DNA of 64,000 nucleotides from Azospirillum brasilense (lineage in GTDB: Bacteria > Pseudomonadota > Alphaproteobacteria > Azospirillales > Azospirillaceae), in the NCBI RefSeq assembly GCF_022023855.1, contig NZ_CP059450.1, positions 1,475,001 to 1,539,000 on the forward strand. The letters run 5' to 3'. Positions 45,464 through 53,444 of this stretch are shown piece after piece (the stretch's first letter is position 1; every line of letters begins with the position of its first letter). Made by a program: the position numbers and the translations under genes. The notes beneath the pieces were generated by a model that had not been told where the DNA came from, did not search any database, and saw only the letters and a program-made list of their open reading frames with translations.

Positions 45464-46450
45464 GTGAAGACCCTGCCAATCGCCACACTCCCGCTGGCGA
45501 CCGTGGGCATCGGCCTGCTGGCCGTCTGGAGCCTGTTCGTCGGCGTCAGCGACGTGAGCCTCGCGACGCTGTTCGGTGGCACTCCGGGTGGCGCCCCGGA
45601 CCAGGCCACCCAGGTCCTGCTGGTCAGCCGGCTGCCCCGGACGCTGGCCCTGATCCTGGCCGGCGCCGCCATGGCGGTGTCCGGCCTGCTCCTCCAGATG
45701 CTGGTGCGCAACCGCTTCGTGGAGCCGTCCACCGCCGGCACCGCGGAGTCGGCCATCTTCGGCATGATGATGGTCTCGCTGCTGGCGCCGGAGATGCCGG
45801 TGTTCGGGCGCATGGCCGTTGCCAGCCTGTGCGCGCTGGCCGGGACGGGGCTGTTCCTGGCGATCCTGCGGCAGGTGCCGCTGCGCTCGCCGCTGGTGGT
45901 GCCGCTGGTCGGCATCATGCTGGGCGGGGTCATCACGGCGATGACGGAGTTCATCGCCTACCGCCAGGACCTGATCCAGTCGGTGCGCGGCTGGGAGACC
46001 GGGGACTTCTCCGCCATCCTGCTCGGCCGCTACGAGTTGCTGTGGCTGAGCGCCGCCCTGACCGGCGTCGCGTATCTGGCAGCGGACCGCTTCACCGTCG
46101 CCGGGATGGGGCGGGACGTCGCCACCAATCTGGGCATCGACCACCGCAAGGTGATGGCGCTGGGGCTGGTCATCGTGTCGATGACCACCGCGGCGGTGAT
46201 CGCCACCTGCGGCATGATCCCCTTCCTCGGGCTGATCGTTCCCAACATCGTCAGCCTCGTCCGCGGCGACAACATGCGCGGGTCCTTGCCCTGGGTCGCG
46301 CTGATGGGGGCCGGGCTGGTGCTGGCCTGCGACATCGCCGGGCGGTTGGTGATCCACCCCTACGAGATCCCGATCGGGACGATGATGGGGGTCATCGGCA
46401 GCGCCCTGTTCCTCTATCTCCTGCTGCGGAGGAACGGCCATGCCGGCTGA
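45464..46450 (+). CDS. Ferric siderophore ABC permease 1 (FecCD family)
   Basis: A 328-residue inner-membrane protein starting at a GTG 3 bp after the binder stop. Landmarks include LVSRLPRTLALILAGAAMAVSGLLLQML and IATCGMIPFLGLIVPNIVSLVRG, typical of CeuB/FatD. About nine or ten membrane helices. Pairs with the following permease, whose start overlaps its end by 11 bases. Confidence 0.92.
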   Translation: MKTLPIATLPLATVGIGLLAVWSLFVGVSDVSLATLFGGTPGGAPDQATQVLLVSRLPRTLALILAGAAMAVSGLLLQMLVRNRFVEPSTAGTAESAIFGMMMVSLLAPEMPVFGRMAVASLCALAGTGLFLAILRQVPLRSPLVVPLVGIMLGGVITAMTEFIAYRQDLIQSVRGWETGDFSAILLGRYELLWLSAALTGVAYLAADRFTVAGMGRDVATNLGIDHRKVMALGLVIVSMTTAAVIATCGMIPFLGLIVPNIVSLVRGDNMRGSLPWVALMGAGLVLACDIAGRLVIHPYEIPIGTMMGVIGSALFLYLLLRRNGHAG

Positions 46451-47423
46451 CCGCCGCCTCCTCTCGCCGACGGTCGTCCTGGGCGGCCTGTCGGCGCTGA
46501 CCCTGCTGTCGATCGCGCTGTTCATGACGCTGGGCGCGCGCGGCAAGTGGGACTTCATCCTGGCCTTCCGCGGCACCAAGATTGCCGCGATGGTGCTGGT
46601 CGGCTACGCCGTCGCCGTGTCGACCGTCCTGTTCCAGACGATCACCAACAACCGCATCCTCACCCCCTCGGTGATGGGCTTCGACCATCTCTACCGGATG
46701 ATCCAGACGGTGCTGGTCTTCCAGTTCGGCAGCGGGCTGGTGGCGTCGCTCGACCCGCGGCTGCGCTTCGGGGTGGAGGTGGCGTCGATGGTTGTCTTCT
46801 CCGGCCTGCTCTACTGGTGGCTGTTCAACGGGGCGGGGCGCGGCGACAACCGGCGCAGCCTGCATCTGCTGCTTCTGGTCGGCATCGTGTTCGGCGTGCT
46901 CTTCCGCAGCGTGACCAACTTCCTTCAGCGCATCATCGACCCCAACGCCTTCCTGACCGTGCAGGACCGGCTGTTCGCCAACTTCAACCGGGTGGACGTC
47001 GAGCTGCTGACCGTGTCGGCGCTGGTCGTGCTGGCGGTGTCGCTGGCCGGCTGGCGGTGGCGGCGCACCTTCGACGTGCTGGCGCTGGGGCGGGACGCCG
47101 CGGTCAACCTCGGCGTGGAGCACCGGCGCGCGGTGATGGCGGTGCTGGTGATGGTCTCCATCCTGGTGTCGGTGTCCACGGCGCTGGTCGGGCCGGTCAC
47201 CTTCTTCGGGCTGCTGGTCGCCAACCTCGCCTATCTGGTGATCCGCTCGCACCGGCACGCGCTGATCCTGCCCGCCGCGGTGCTGCTCGCCGTGCTGACG
47301 CTGGTCGCCGGCCAGCTCGTGCTGGAGCGGGTGTTCGGCTACAACGCAGCACTCAGCATCGTCATCGAGTTCGTGGGCGGTCTCGCCTTCCTGTTCATCC
47401 TGGTGCGGGGTTCGGCCCGATGA
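46440..47423 (+). CDS. Ferric siderophore ABC permease 2 (FecCD family)
   Basis: A 327-residue inner-membrane protein, related to the previous one and resembling CeuC/FatC. Key segments: GTKIAAMVLVGYAVAVSTVLFQT, NRILTPSVMGFDHLYR and STALVGPVTFFGLLVANLAYL. It overlaps both neighbours, so the three membrane and ATPase subunits are translationally coupled. Confidence 0.92.
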   Translation: MPADRRLLSPTVVLGGLSALTLLSIALFMTLGARGKWDFILAFRGTKIAAMVLVGYAVAVSTVLFQTITNNRILTPSVMGFDHLYRMIQTVLVFQFGSGLVASLDPRLRFGVEVASMVVFSGLLYWWLFNGAGRGDNRRSLHLLLLVGIVFGVLFRSVTNFLQRIIDPNAFLTVQDRLFANFNRVDVELLTVSALVVLAVSLAGWRWRRTFDVLALGRDAAVNLGVEHRRAVMAVLVMVSILVSVSTALVGPVTFFGLLVANLAYLVIRSHRHALILPAAVLLAVLTLVAGQLVLERVFGYNAALSIVIEFVGGLAFLFILVRGSAR

Positions 47424-48178
47424 TCGACGTCAAGAACATCACGAAACGCTACAACGGCACCGTCGTCGTCGACGGGGTGTCCCTGTCCCTGCCGGCGGGC
47501 GGGGTGATCTCGCTGATCGGGCCGAACGGGGCCGGAAAATCGACGCTGCTGTCGATCGTCAGCCGCCTGCTGCCGATGTCCTCGGGCACGGTGGCGATCG
47601 ACGGACTGGACGTGACCACCACGCCGGGCGAGGTGTTGGCCCGCCGCCTGTCCATCCTGCGCCAGGACAACCAGATCATGTCCCGCCTGACGGTGGAGGA
47701 CCTCGTCGCCTTCGGCCGCTACCCGCACAGCAAGGGCCGCCTGACCGACGTCGACCGCGGGCACATCCGCAACGCGCTGCGCTATCTGGACCTGGAGCCG
47801 CTGGCCGGCCGCTTCCTGGACGAGCTGTCGGGCGGCCAGCGCCAGCGCGCCTTCATCGCCATGGTGCTGTGCCAGGACACCGAATACATCCTGCTCGACG
47901 AGCCGCTGAACAACCTCGACGTCAAGCACGCCGTGGCGATGATGAAGCTGTTCCGCCGCACCGCCGACGAGTTCGGCAAGACCATCGTGCTGGTGCTGCA
48001 CGACATCAACTTCGCCTCCTGCTACTCCGACCGCATCGTCGCGATGCGCGAGGGCCGGGTGGTGCACCAGGGGCCGCCGGAGGTCATCATCACGCCCGAG
48101 GTGATCCGCGACGTCTACGGCGTCGAGGCCCAGGTGATGGAGAACGCCGGCCAGCGCATCGCGCTGTATTACCAGTAA
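47420..48178 (+). CDS. Ferric siderophore ABC ATPase (CeuD/FatE-like)
   Basis: A 252-residue ABC ATPase. Walker A GPNGAGKST, Q-loop SILRQDNQIMSRLTVEDL, signature LSGGQRQRAFIAM, Walker B ILLDEPLNNLDVKHA and H-loop VLHDINFASCYSD. QDNQ after the Q-loop and DRIVAMREGRVV near the end are characteristic of the CeuD/YclP group. The ATG overlaps the permease stop (ATGA). The operon ends here; the next gene is convergent, 7 bp away. Confidence 0.93.
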   Translation: MIDVKNITKRYNGTVVVDGVSLSLPAGGVISLIGPNGAGKSTLLSIVSRLLPMSSGTVAIDGLDVTTTPGEVLARRLSILRQDNQIMSRLTVEDLVAFGRYPHSKGRLTDVDRGHIRNALRYLDLEPLAGRFLDELSGGQRQRAFIAMVLCQDTEYILLDEPLNNLDVKHAVAMMKLFRRTADEFGKTIVLVLHDINFASCYSDRIVAMREGRVVHQGPPEVIITPEVIRDVYGVEAQVMENAGQRIALYYQ

Positions 48179-48185
48179 GTTCTTT

Positions 48186-49274
48186 TCAAATGCGCGGCGG
48201 GTCGAAGATCACCGAACGGTCGATGTCGGCCAGCCGCGCCCGCCCGCTCAGCGCCATGGCGACCTCCAGCTCGGTCTGAAGAATGGTCAGCATGTGGGCC
48301 ACCCCCGCCATGCCGCCGACCGCCAGGGCGTGCAGCACCGGCTGGCCCACCAGCACCGCATCGGCGCCCAGCGCAACAGCCTTCAGGATGTCGGTGCCGC
48401 GCCGGATGCCGCCGTCCGCCAGGATGGGCAGGCGGCCCGCCGCGCGGGCGGAGACCAGCGGCAGCACCTCCGCCACGGCGGGCAGCGTGTCGAGCGTCCG
48501 CCCGCCATGGTTCGACACGATGATCCCCGCCACACCCGCCTCGATGGCGGGGTCGACGTCGTCGGGGTTCATGATCCCCTTCAGCAGCACGGGCAGGCGC
48601 GTCTCGGCGCACAGCCAGCGCACCGTGTCCCAGGTGGCCGCGGCGTGCAGCATGCCCTGAAAGACCGGGCTTCCGGGGCGCGACGGGGTGAAATCGTCCG
48701 GCGCCAGACCGGCCAGATTGACCGGGGCGATGCCGTCCGGCAGGCGGAAGCCGGCGCGCTGTTCGATGTTGCGCAGGCCGCTGACCGGCGCGTCCACCGT
48801 CAGCACCAGCGCGCGGTAGCCCGCGGCCTCCGCCCGCCGCACCAGGGCCAGCGTGTCCTCCGGCCGGGGCTGGGTGTAGATCTGGAACCACAGCGGCCCA
48901 CCGGCCGCCGCCGCGACCTCCTCCAGCGTCACGCTGGACTGGGTGCTGACGGTCATCCAGGTGCCGGTGAGGCCCGCCGCCTGGGCGGTCGCCCGCTCCC
49001 CGTCGCGATGGACCAGCCGGTGGAAGGCCATCGGCGCGATCAGGATGGGATAGGGCATGGCCTGCCCGAACAGCGTCGTGGCGGCGCTGGCCTGCGACAG
49101 GTCGCGCAGCGCCCGCGGCATCAGGCGCATCCGGTCGTAGGCGTCGCGGTTGGCCTGCCGGGTGATGCCGTCCGCCCCGGTCCCCGCGATGTAGGCGCGG
49201 GTCGCCGCATCGACGCGGGCGGTGAAGTGGCGCTCGTAGTCGTAGAGAGAGACGGTGTCGGCGGGAACGCTCAT
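48186..49274 (-). CDS. FMN-dependent alpha-hydroxy-acid oxidase/dehydrogenase
   Basis: A 362-residue enzyme of the lactate/glycolate oxidase family (LldD, GOX). It starts VSLYDYERHFTARVDAATRAYIAGTGADG; the flavin site includes ILIAPMAFHRLVHRDGE and TWMTVSTQSS, and the catalytic histidine is in IIVSNHGGRTLDTLP. It should oxidise a 2-hydroxy acid to the 2-oxo acid. It is the last gene of the TonB receptor-PiuC-Sel1 operon, 12 bp after the Sel1 gene, an unusual partner for iron uptake genes. Confidence 0.9.
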   Translation of the reverse strand: MSVPADTVSLYDYERHFTARVDAATRAYIAGTGADGITRQANRDAYDRMRLMPRALRDLSQASAATTLFGQAMPYPILIAPMAFHRLVHRDGERATAQAAGLTGTWMTVSTQSSVTLEEVAAAAGGPLWFQIYTQPRPEDTLALVRRAEAAGYRALVLTVDAPVSGLRNIEQRAGFRLPDGIAPVNLAGLAPDDFTPSRPGSPVFQGMLHAAATWDTVRWLCAETRLPVLLKGIMNPDDVDPAIEAGVAGIIVSNHGGRTLDTLPAVAEVLPLVSARAAGRLPILADGGIRRGTDILKAVALGADAVLVGQPVLHALAVGGMAGVAHMLTILQTELEVAMALSGRARLADIDRSVIFDPPRI

Positions 49275-49286
49275 CGCGGGTGTCCT

Positions 49287-50018
49287 TCAAACGCATGTGC
49301 TGCCAAAACCCTCTCCAGGGACGGGTGAGGGACAGCTGCCCTCCGCCAATGCCATCGCCCGCCACGCCAACGCGCGCAGGCGCGGGTCGGGCTGGTCGGC
49401 CAGGGCGGCGGCCATGCCGCGGTAAAAGTCGGGAAAGCCGGTTTCCAGCGCCCGCGCGAACCACGCCAGAGCCTCCTCCATCCGCCCGTCCTGGAGCAGC
49501 AGCCGGGCGTGGTTGAAGCGGCCCCAGCAGTCCCCGCCCTCGGCGGCGGCCTGGAAGAGCTGGCGGGCGCCCGCCCCGTCCTCGGCCACCGCGCGCCCGG
49601 CCTCGTGGAACAGGCCCAGCATGTTCAGCGCCTTCACGTTGCCCCGGCGGGCCGCGGCGGCGTAGAGCCGGTAGGCCTCGGCGTCGTCCGCCGGAACACC
49701 CAGGCCGCGGCAATGCAGGTCGGCCAGATTGAACAGCGCCCACGCGTCGCCCAGATCAGCGGCCCGGCGGTAATGGGCGGCGGCCAGGACGGGGTCGGCG
49801 GGCACGCCCCAGCCGTGCTCGTGGCAGCGGCCCAGCATGTTGACGGCGCGGGCGTCGCCGCTGCGGGCGGCGATGCGGAACCACTCCACCGCCTGCGCGC
49901 GCTCGGCCCCGCCGCGGTCGAGGCATTGCTGCCCGAGGGCGAGCTGCACGTCGATGATGTCCAGCCCGTCCGTCGAACAGGCGACGGCTGCGCCGTCCCC
50001 CATGGCTTGGGCCATCAC
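49287..50018 (-). CDS. Sel1-repeat protein
   Basis: A 243-residue protein built of about five Sel1-like repeats of about 36 residues (AVEWFRIAARSGDARAVNML, AAHYRRAADLGDAWALFNL, AYRLYAAAARRGNVKALNML, ARQLFQAAAEGGDCWGRFN). No signal peptide. Solenoids of this kind are protein-protein adaptors. A Sel1 gene follows piuA-piuC in Pseudomonas as well (PA4516, from memory), so the pairing is conserved. The GTG/ATG start overlaps the piuC stop. Confidence 0.88.
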   Translation of the reverse strand: MMAQAMGDGAAVACSTDGLDIIDVQLALGQQCLDRGGAERAQAVEWFRIAARSGDARAVNMLGRCHEHGWGVPADPVLAAAHYRRAADLGDAWALFNLADLHCRGLGVPADDAEAYRLYAAAARRGNVKALNMLGLFHEAGRAVAEDGAGARQLFQAAAEGGDCWGRFNHARLLLQDGRMEEALAWFARALETGFPDFYRGMAAALADQPDPRLRALAWRAMALAEGSCPSPVPGEGFGSTCV

Positions 50019-50701
50019 ACCTCCGCCCAGCGCCGCAACAGGTTGTGGTAGTGGTTCACCAGAGCCAGAACGGACGGGTGCTGGTCGCCCAGCTCCCGGC
50101 GCAGGTCGATGATCGCGACGTCGAGGTCGTAGAGCATCGCCCGCAGCCCGTCGTCCTTGACCAGCGACTGCGTGAAGAAGAAGGAGGCCCAGCGCGAGCC
50201 GCGCGTCACCGGGGTCACCCGGTGCAGGCTGCTGGATGGATAGACCACCGCGTGCCCCGCCGGCAGCTTCACGCCCTTGGTGCCGTAGGTGTCCTCGACC
50301 ACCAGATCGCCGCCGTCATACTCGCCGGGGTCGCTGAGGAAGATCGTGGTGGAGACGTCGGCCCGCATGCGCATGCCGCCGGTGCCCGGAATGGCCCGGA
50401 TGGCGTTGTCCACATGGTTGCCGTAGGTCATGTCCAGGTCGTAGCGGTTGAACATGGGCGGCAGGACGCGCAGCGGCAGGGCCGCGGAGTTGAAGGCCGG
50501 GTTGCGGCCCAGCGCCTTCAGGATGACCACGCCCAGTTCGCGGGCGGTGTCGCTCTCCTCCGGGATCTGCAGGTTGTTCTTGGCCATCAGCGCCTGGGAG
50601 CCCGCGGTGACGCGGCCATCGACCCAGGGCGACGCCTCCAGCACCGCGCGGCAATGGGCGACCTCGTCGGCGGTCAGAACGTCGGGGATTTGCAGAAGCA
50701 C
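50015..50701 (-). CDS. piuC: Fe(II)/2-oxoglutarate-dependent dioxygenase, PiuC/YbiX (PKHD-type)
   Basis: A 228-residue enzyme. The double-stranded beta-helix carries the HxD pair in YGNHVDNAIR and the distal His and Arg in SSLHRVTPVTRGSRWASFFF. MLLQIPDVLTADEVAHCRAVLE is the family start. PiuC proteins are iron-starvation-induced and sit next to TonB-dependent siderophore receptors that also import some siderophore-antibiotic conjugates. GTG start at 50701 with an aagga site. It follows the receptor gene by 82 bp. Confidence 0.92.
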   Translation of the reverse strand: MLLQIPDVLTADEVAHCRAVLEASPWVDGRVTAGSQALMAKNNLQIPEESDTARELGVVILKALGRNPAFNSAALPLRVLPPMFNRYDLDMTYGNHVDNAIRAIPGTGGMRMRADVSTTIFLSDPGEYDGGDLVVEDTYGTKGVKLPAGHAVVYPSSSLHRVTPVTRGSRWASFFFTQSLVKDDGLRAMLYDLDVAIIDLRRELGDQHPSVLALVNHYHNLLRRWAEV

Positions 50702-50783
50702 GGGGAGGAATCCTTTTGCAGAAGAAGAAGGCCGGGCCGGCCCCCGGCGGATGGTCCGGGAGCGCGGTCCGGCCTGGCCGGGA

Positions 50784-53075
50784 TCAGAAGGTGACGCCGG
50801 CGGTCAGCATGAAGGTGCGGCCCGAGGCCGGCACCGCGCGCGAGGCGTTGAAGGCCGAGGCGTAGTTGCGGTGGTCGGTCAGGTTGTACGCGTTGAGCGC
50901 CAGGGACAGGTTGTTGATCTCGTAGGACACCACGCTGTCCAGCGAGACCGTCTCCGGCACGCGGCCCGTGTTGGCGCTGTCGGCCCAGTATTCCGAGGCG
51001 TACTGGATGCCGCCGCCGACCATGACCTTGCCGGGCACGACGCCGGGGGCGAACTCGTAGGTCGACCACAGGCTGGCGTTGTGCTTCGGCACGTTCGGGG
51101 CCTCGTTGCCGACGACCGCCGCGTTGGTCCGCGACTCCTTGATCTCGCCGTCGAGGTAGGCGTAGCTGGCGTAGACGCTCCAGCCCTCGACCACCTTGCC
51201 GCTCACCCCCGCCTCGAAGCCGCGGATGCGGGTGCCGAGACCGGCCTCGGAGAAGCCGTCGGTGACCGTGCCGGTGGCCGGATCGACCGAGTAGGTGTTG
51301 CTCTTCTCGATCTGGAACAGGGCGCCGTTCAGACCCAGCCGCCCGCCGAGGAAGTCGGCCTTGCCGCCGATCTCGTACAGGTCGGTCTTCTCCGGATCGA
51401 AGTCACGCCCGTTGCGCGGGGTCTCCGCCGTGCCGTTGGTGAGCTGCGCGGCGATGTCCACGCCGATCGGCTTGTTGGAACGCGCGTAGGAGAAGTAGAG
51501 CGACGCGTCCTTGGTCGGCTCGTAGATCAGGCTGGCCGACGGGCTGAGCGTACGGGTGCTCGCGCTGCCGCCCGCCACCGTGGGGTCGGAGGCGCGGAAG
51601 GTGCTGCGGAAGTAATCCCAGCGCAGGCCGCCCTGCACCGAAAGCTGGTCGAACAGCCACACGCGGTCGGTGATGAACAGGCCGGTGTTGGCGACGCTGG
51701 ACTCGCGCACGCCGGTCGCCGGGTAGGTGAGGAAGGCGTTGGCCGGGTAGTTGTGGCTGGGGTTGCGGATGGTCTGGGTGTTGGTGCGGTTGACCCAGGT
51801 GCCGCCGCGCCGCTCGTCCTTCTGGTAGCTGAGGTCCAGGCCGCCGTTGACCTTGTGGTAGAGGCCGAGGAAGTTGCCCTCCGCCTTGGCGCCAGCGACG
51901 TTCTGGACGCCCCAGCCCTTCTGCTTGAAGGCCAGGCCGCCGCCGGCGCCGTAGCCGATCACTGGGTTGCCGCCGTTCAGGAAGAGCGTGTTGTTGGCCG
52001 CGGTCAGCGCCGCCGGGGCCGTGGAGACGAAGTCGCGCTCGTAATGGCTGTAGCGGCTGTCGTTGTAGAAGGACAGGGTCTTGCTGACCTCGTGCGCCAG
52101 GGTCGACGTCACGACGTGGTTCTCGGTGTCGTCGCGGTCCTGGTTGCGGACGTAGGACGTGGACCGGTCGAGCCCGAACTCGGGCGCCGGACGGAACGTG
52201 CCGTCGCGTCCGCGGATCATCGGCACGCCCATGTCCGGGATCTTATCGCCATCGAGGTAGGAGTAGTTCAGGTGCCAGGACGTCGGGGTGCCCAGCCCAA
52301 CGCCGAGGTCTGCGGCGATGCCCTTGCGCTTGGCTTCGACCTTGTCGCGGTCGGCGACGTCCTGGTCGTGGTACAGGCCGTTGATGCGCAGCGCCGTCGT
52401 CTCGTTGATCGGCTGGTTCACGTCCACCGTGGTGCGGTAGGTGGGGCCGGAGCCGACCGACTGCTCGACCTTGTAGCGCTTGTCCAGCCCGGCCTTCTTG
52501 GTGCCCTGGTTGATGACCCCGCCGGAGTTGCCGACGCCGAAGCCGTTGCCCGACGGCCCCTTGAAGACCTGCACCGTCTCGGTGTTGAAGACGTCGTGGG
52601 TGTAGACGCCGAAGTCCTTCAGGCCGTCGGTGTAGATGTCGCCGCGGGCGGTCAGGCCGCGGATGCGGAACTGGTCGCCGTTCTGGCCGCCGTTGCCCTC
52701 GCCGGTGGAGATGGTGATGCCGGGGACGTTGCGCAGGACCTGTTCCAGCGTCGTGGCGCGCTGCTGCTCAATGATCTCTTCCGGAACGACATTGACGACG
52801 CGGGGCGTGTCCTTGACCGTGTCGGGCAGCCGGGAGATGCCGGTGGGCTTGGCGTTCACGTTCCCGCTGTCCGCCGGGCGGTCGGCGCCGACCCGCACCG
52901 GGTCGAGGACGGTGGCGTCACCGGCCGCGGTGCCCGGCGCGGTCCCGGTCCCCGATCCGGCCGTCTGAGCCTCGGCCACCGTCGCCAAGGTGGAGAAGGA
53001 CATCGCCAACCCCGCCGTCGCGGCGGCGCCGGCGATGATGGGTCGGAGGCGGTCGGGGACATTCGATTGCAACAT
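50784..53075 (-). CDS. TonB-dependent siderophore receptor (Fiu/PiuA-like)
   Basis: A 763-residue outer-membrane receptor. Signal peptide to about residue 36 (STLATVAEA). The plug contains TPRVVNVVPEEIIEQQRATTLEQVLRNVPGITIS-type sequence, FRIRGLTARGDIYTDGLKD and VQVFKGPSGNGFG. The barrel ends with GRTFMLTAGVTF. The pattern and length match Fiu/PiuA receptors for catecholate siderophores. The ATG at 53075 has a cgggagag site; the longer frame to 53165 would run through an Irr-type iron box and is rejected. Regulation by iron is supported by two AGAAnnnTTCT boxes upstream. Confidence 0.93.
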   Translation of the reverse strand: MLQSNVPDRLRPIIAGAAATAGLAMSFSTLATVAEAQTAGSGTGTAPGTAAGDATVLDPVRVGADRPADSGNVNAKPTGISRLPDTVKDTPRVVNVVPEEIIEQQRATTLEQVLRNVPGITISTGEGNGGQNGDQFRIRGLTARGDIYTDGLKDFGVYTHDVFNTETVQVFKGPSGNGFGVGNSGGVINQGTKKAGLDKRYKVEQSVGSGPTYRTTVDVNQPINETTALRINGLYHDQDVADRDKVEAKRKGIAADLGVGLGTPTSWHLNYSYLDGDKIPDMGVPMIRGRDGTFRPAPEFGLDRSTSYVRNQDRDDTENHVVTSTLAHEVSKTLSFYNDSRYSHYERDFVSTAPAALTAANNTLFLNGGNPVIGYGAGGGLAFKQKGWGVQNVAGAKAEGNFLGLYHKVNGGLDLSYQKDERRGGTWVNRTNTQTIRNPSHNYPANAFLTYPATGVRESSVANTGLFITDRVWLFDQLSVQGGLRWDYFRSTFRASDPTVAGGSASTRTLSPSASLIYEPTKDASLYFSYARSNKPIGVDIAAQLTNGTAETPRNGRDFDPEKTDLYEIGGKADFLGGRLGLNGALFQIEKSNTYSVDPATGTVTDGFSEAGLGTRIRGFEAGVSGKVVEGWSVYASYAYLDGEIKESRTNAAVVGNEAPNVPKHNASLWSTYEFAPGVVPGKVMVGGGIQYASEYWADSANTGRVPETVSLDSVVSYEINNLSLALNAYNLTDHRNYASAFNASRAVPASGRTFMLTAGVTF

Positions 53076-53164
53076 GAGGCTCTCCCGAGAAGTCGTCGTG
53101 GCGGATGCGCCGATCAGCGGCGGGTATCTACCAATCGGGGAGGCGCCCCCTTCAACGGCGATCA

Positions 53165-53181
53165 TTCAGAATAATTCTAAA
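53165..53181. promoter_or_regulatory. Irr-box (iron control element)-like palindrome
   Basis: TTCAGAATAATTCTAAA matches the alphaproteobacterial iron control element TTTAGAAnnnTTCTAAA at all but one position. It lies 90 bp upstream of the TonB receptor start. Irr binds such boxes when haem and iron are low. Confidence 0.7.
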
Positions 53182-53390
53182 TTGCAAAATCACCGTCATT
53201 CAGCCCCAGCGCATGCAGGGATATGCTGTTTGTCGGAGGCTCATGGCGGGCTCACCGGCGGTTTGCACAGGCGCGGCCAGACACCCGTTTTTCGCATGTA
53301 TTCTAACGATTTAAAGTGTCTGTTCAGAGATTTTCAGGGGATCATGCGGGCTGGGCGAACCCCAACTGTTGCAAAGCAGCAACTCCGATA

Positions 53391-53407
53391 ATAAGAATTA
53401 TTCTCAA
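53391..53407. promoter_or_regulatory. Second AGAAnnnTTCT box
   Basis: ATAAGAATTATTCTCAA keeps the AGAAnnnTTCT core of the element at 53165-53181 but with weaker flanks. It lies about 315 bp upstream of the receptor start and 38 bp past the end of the LysR-TrpD2 fusion gene. The spacing suggests a distal site or a second start point. Confidence 0.5.
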
Positions 53408-53444
53408 TATGCTGAGCCGCCGCAGACCGAACGTCTTTTGTACG

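Larger units (their letters stand above)
53076..53444. other. Iron-regulated intergenic region
   Basis: This 369-bp gap between the TonB receptor and the LysR-TrpD2 gene holds no supported gene. It contains both AGAAnnnTTCT boxes (described separately) and the AT-rich sequence 53290-53340 (gtattctaacgatttaaagtg), the probable receptor promoter. Confidence 0.55.
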
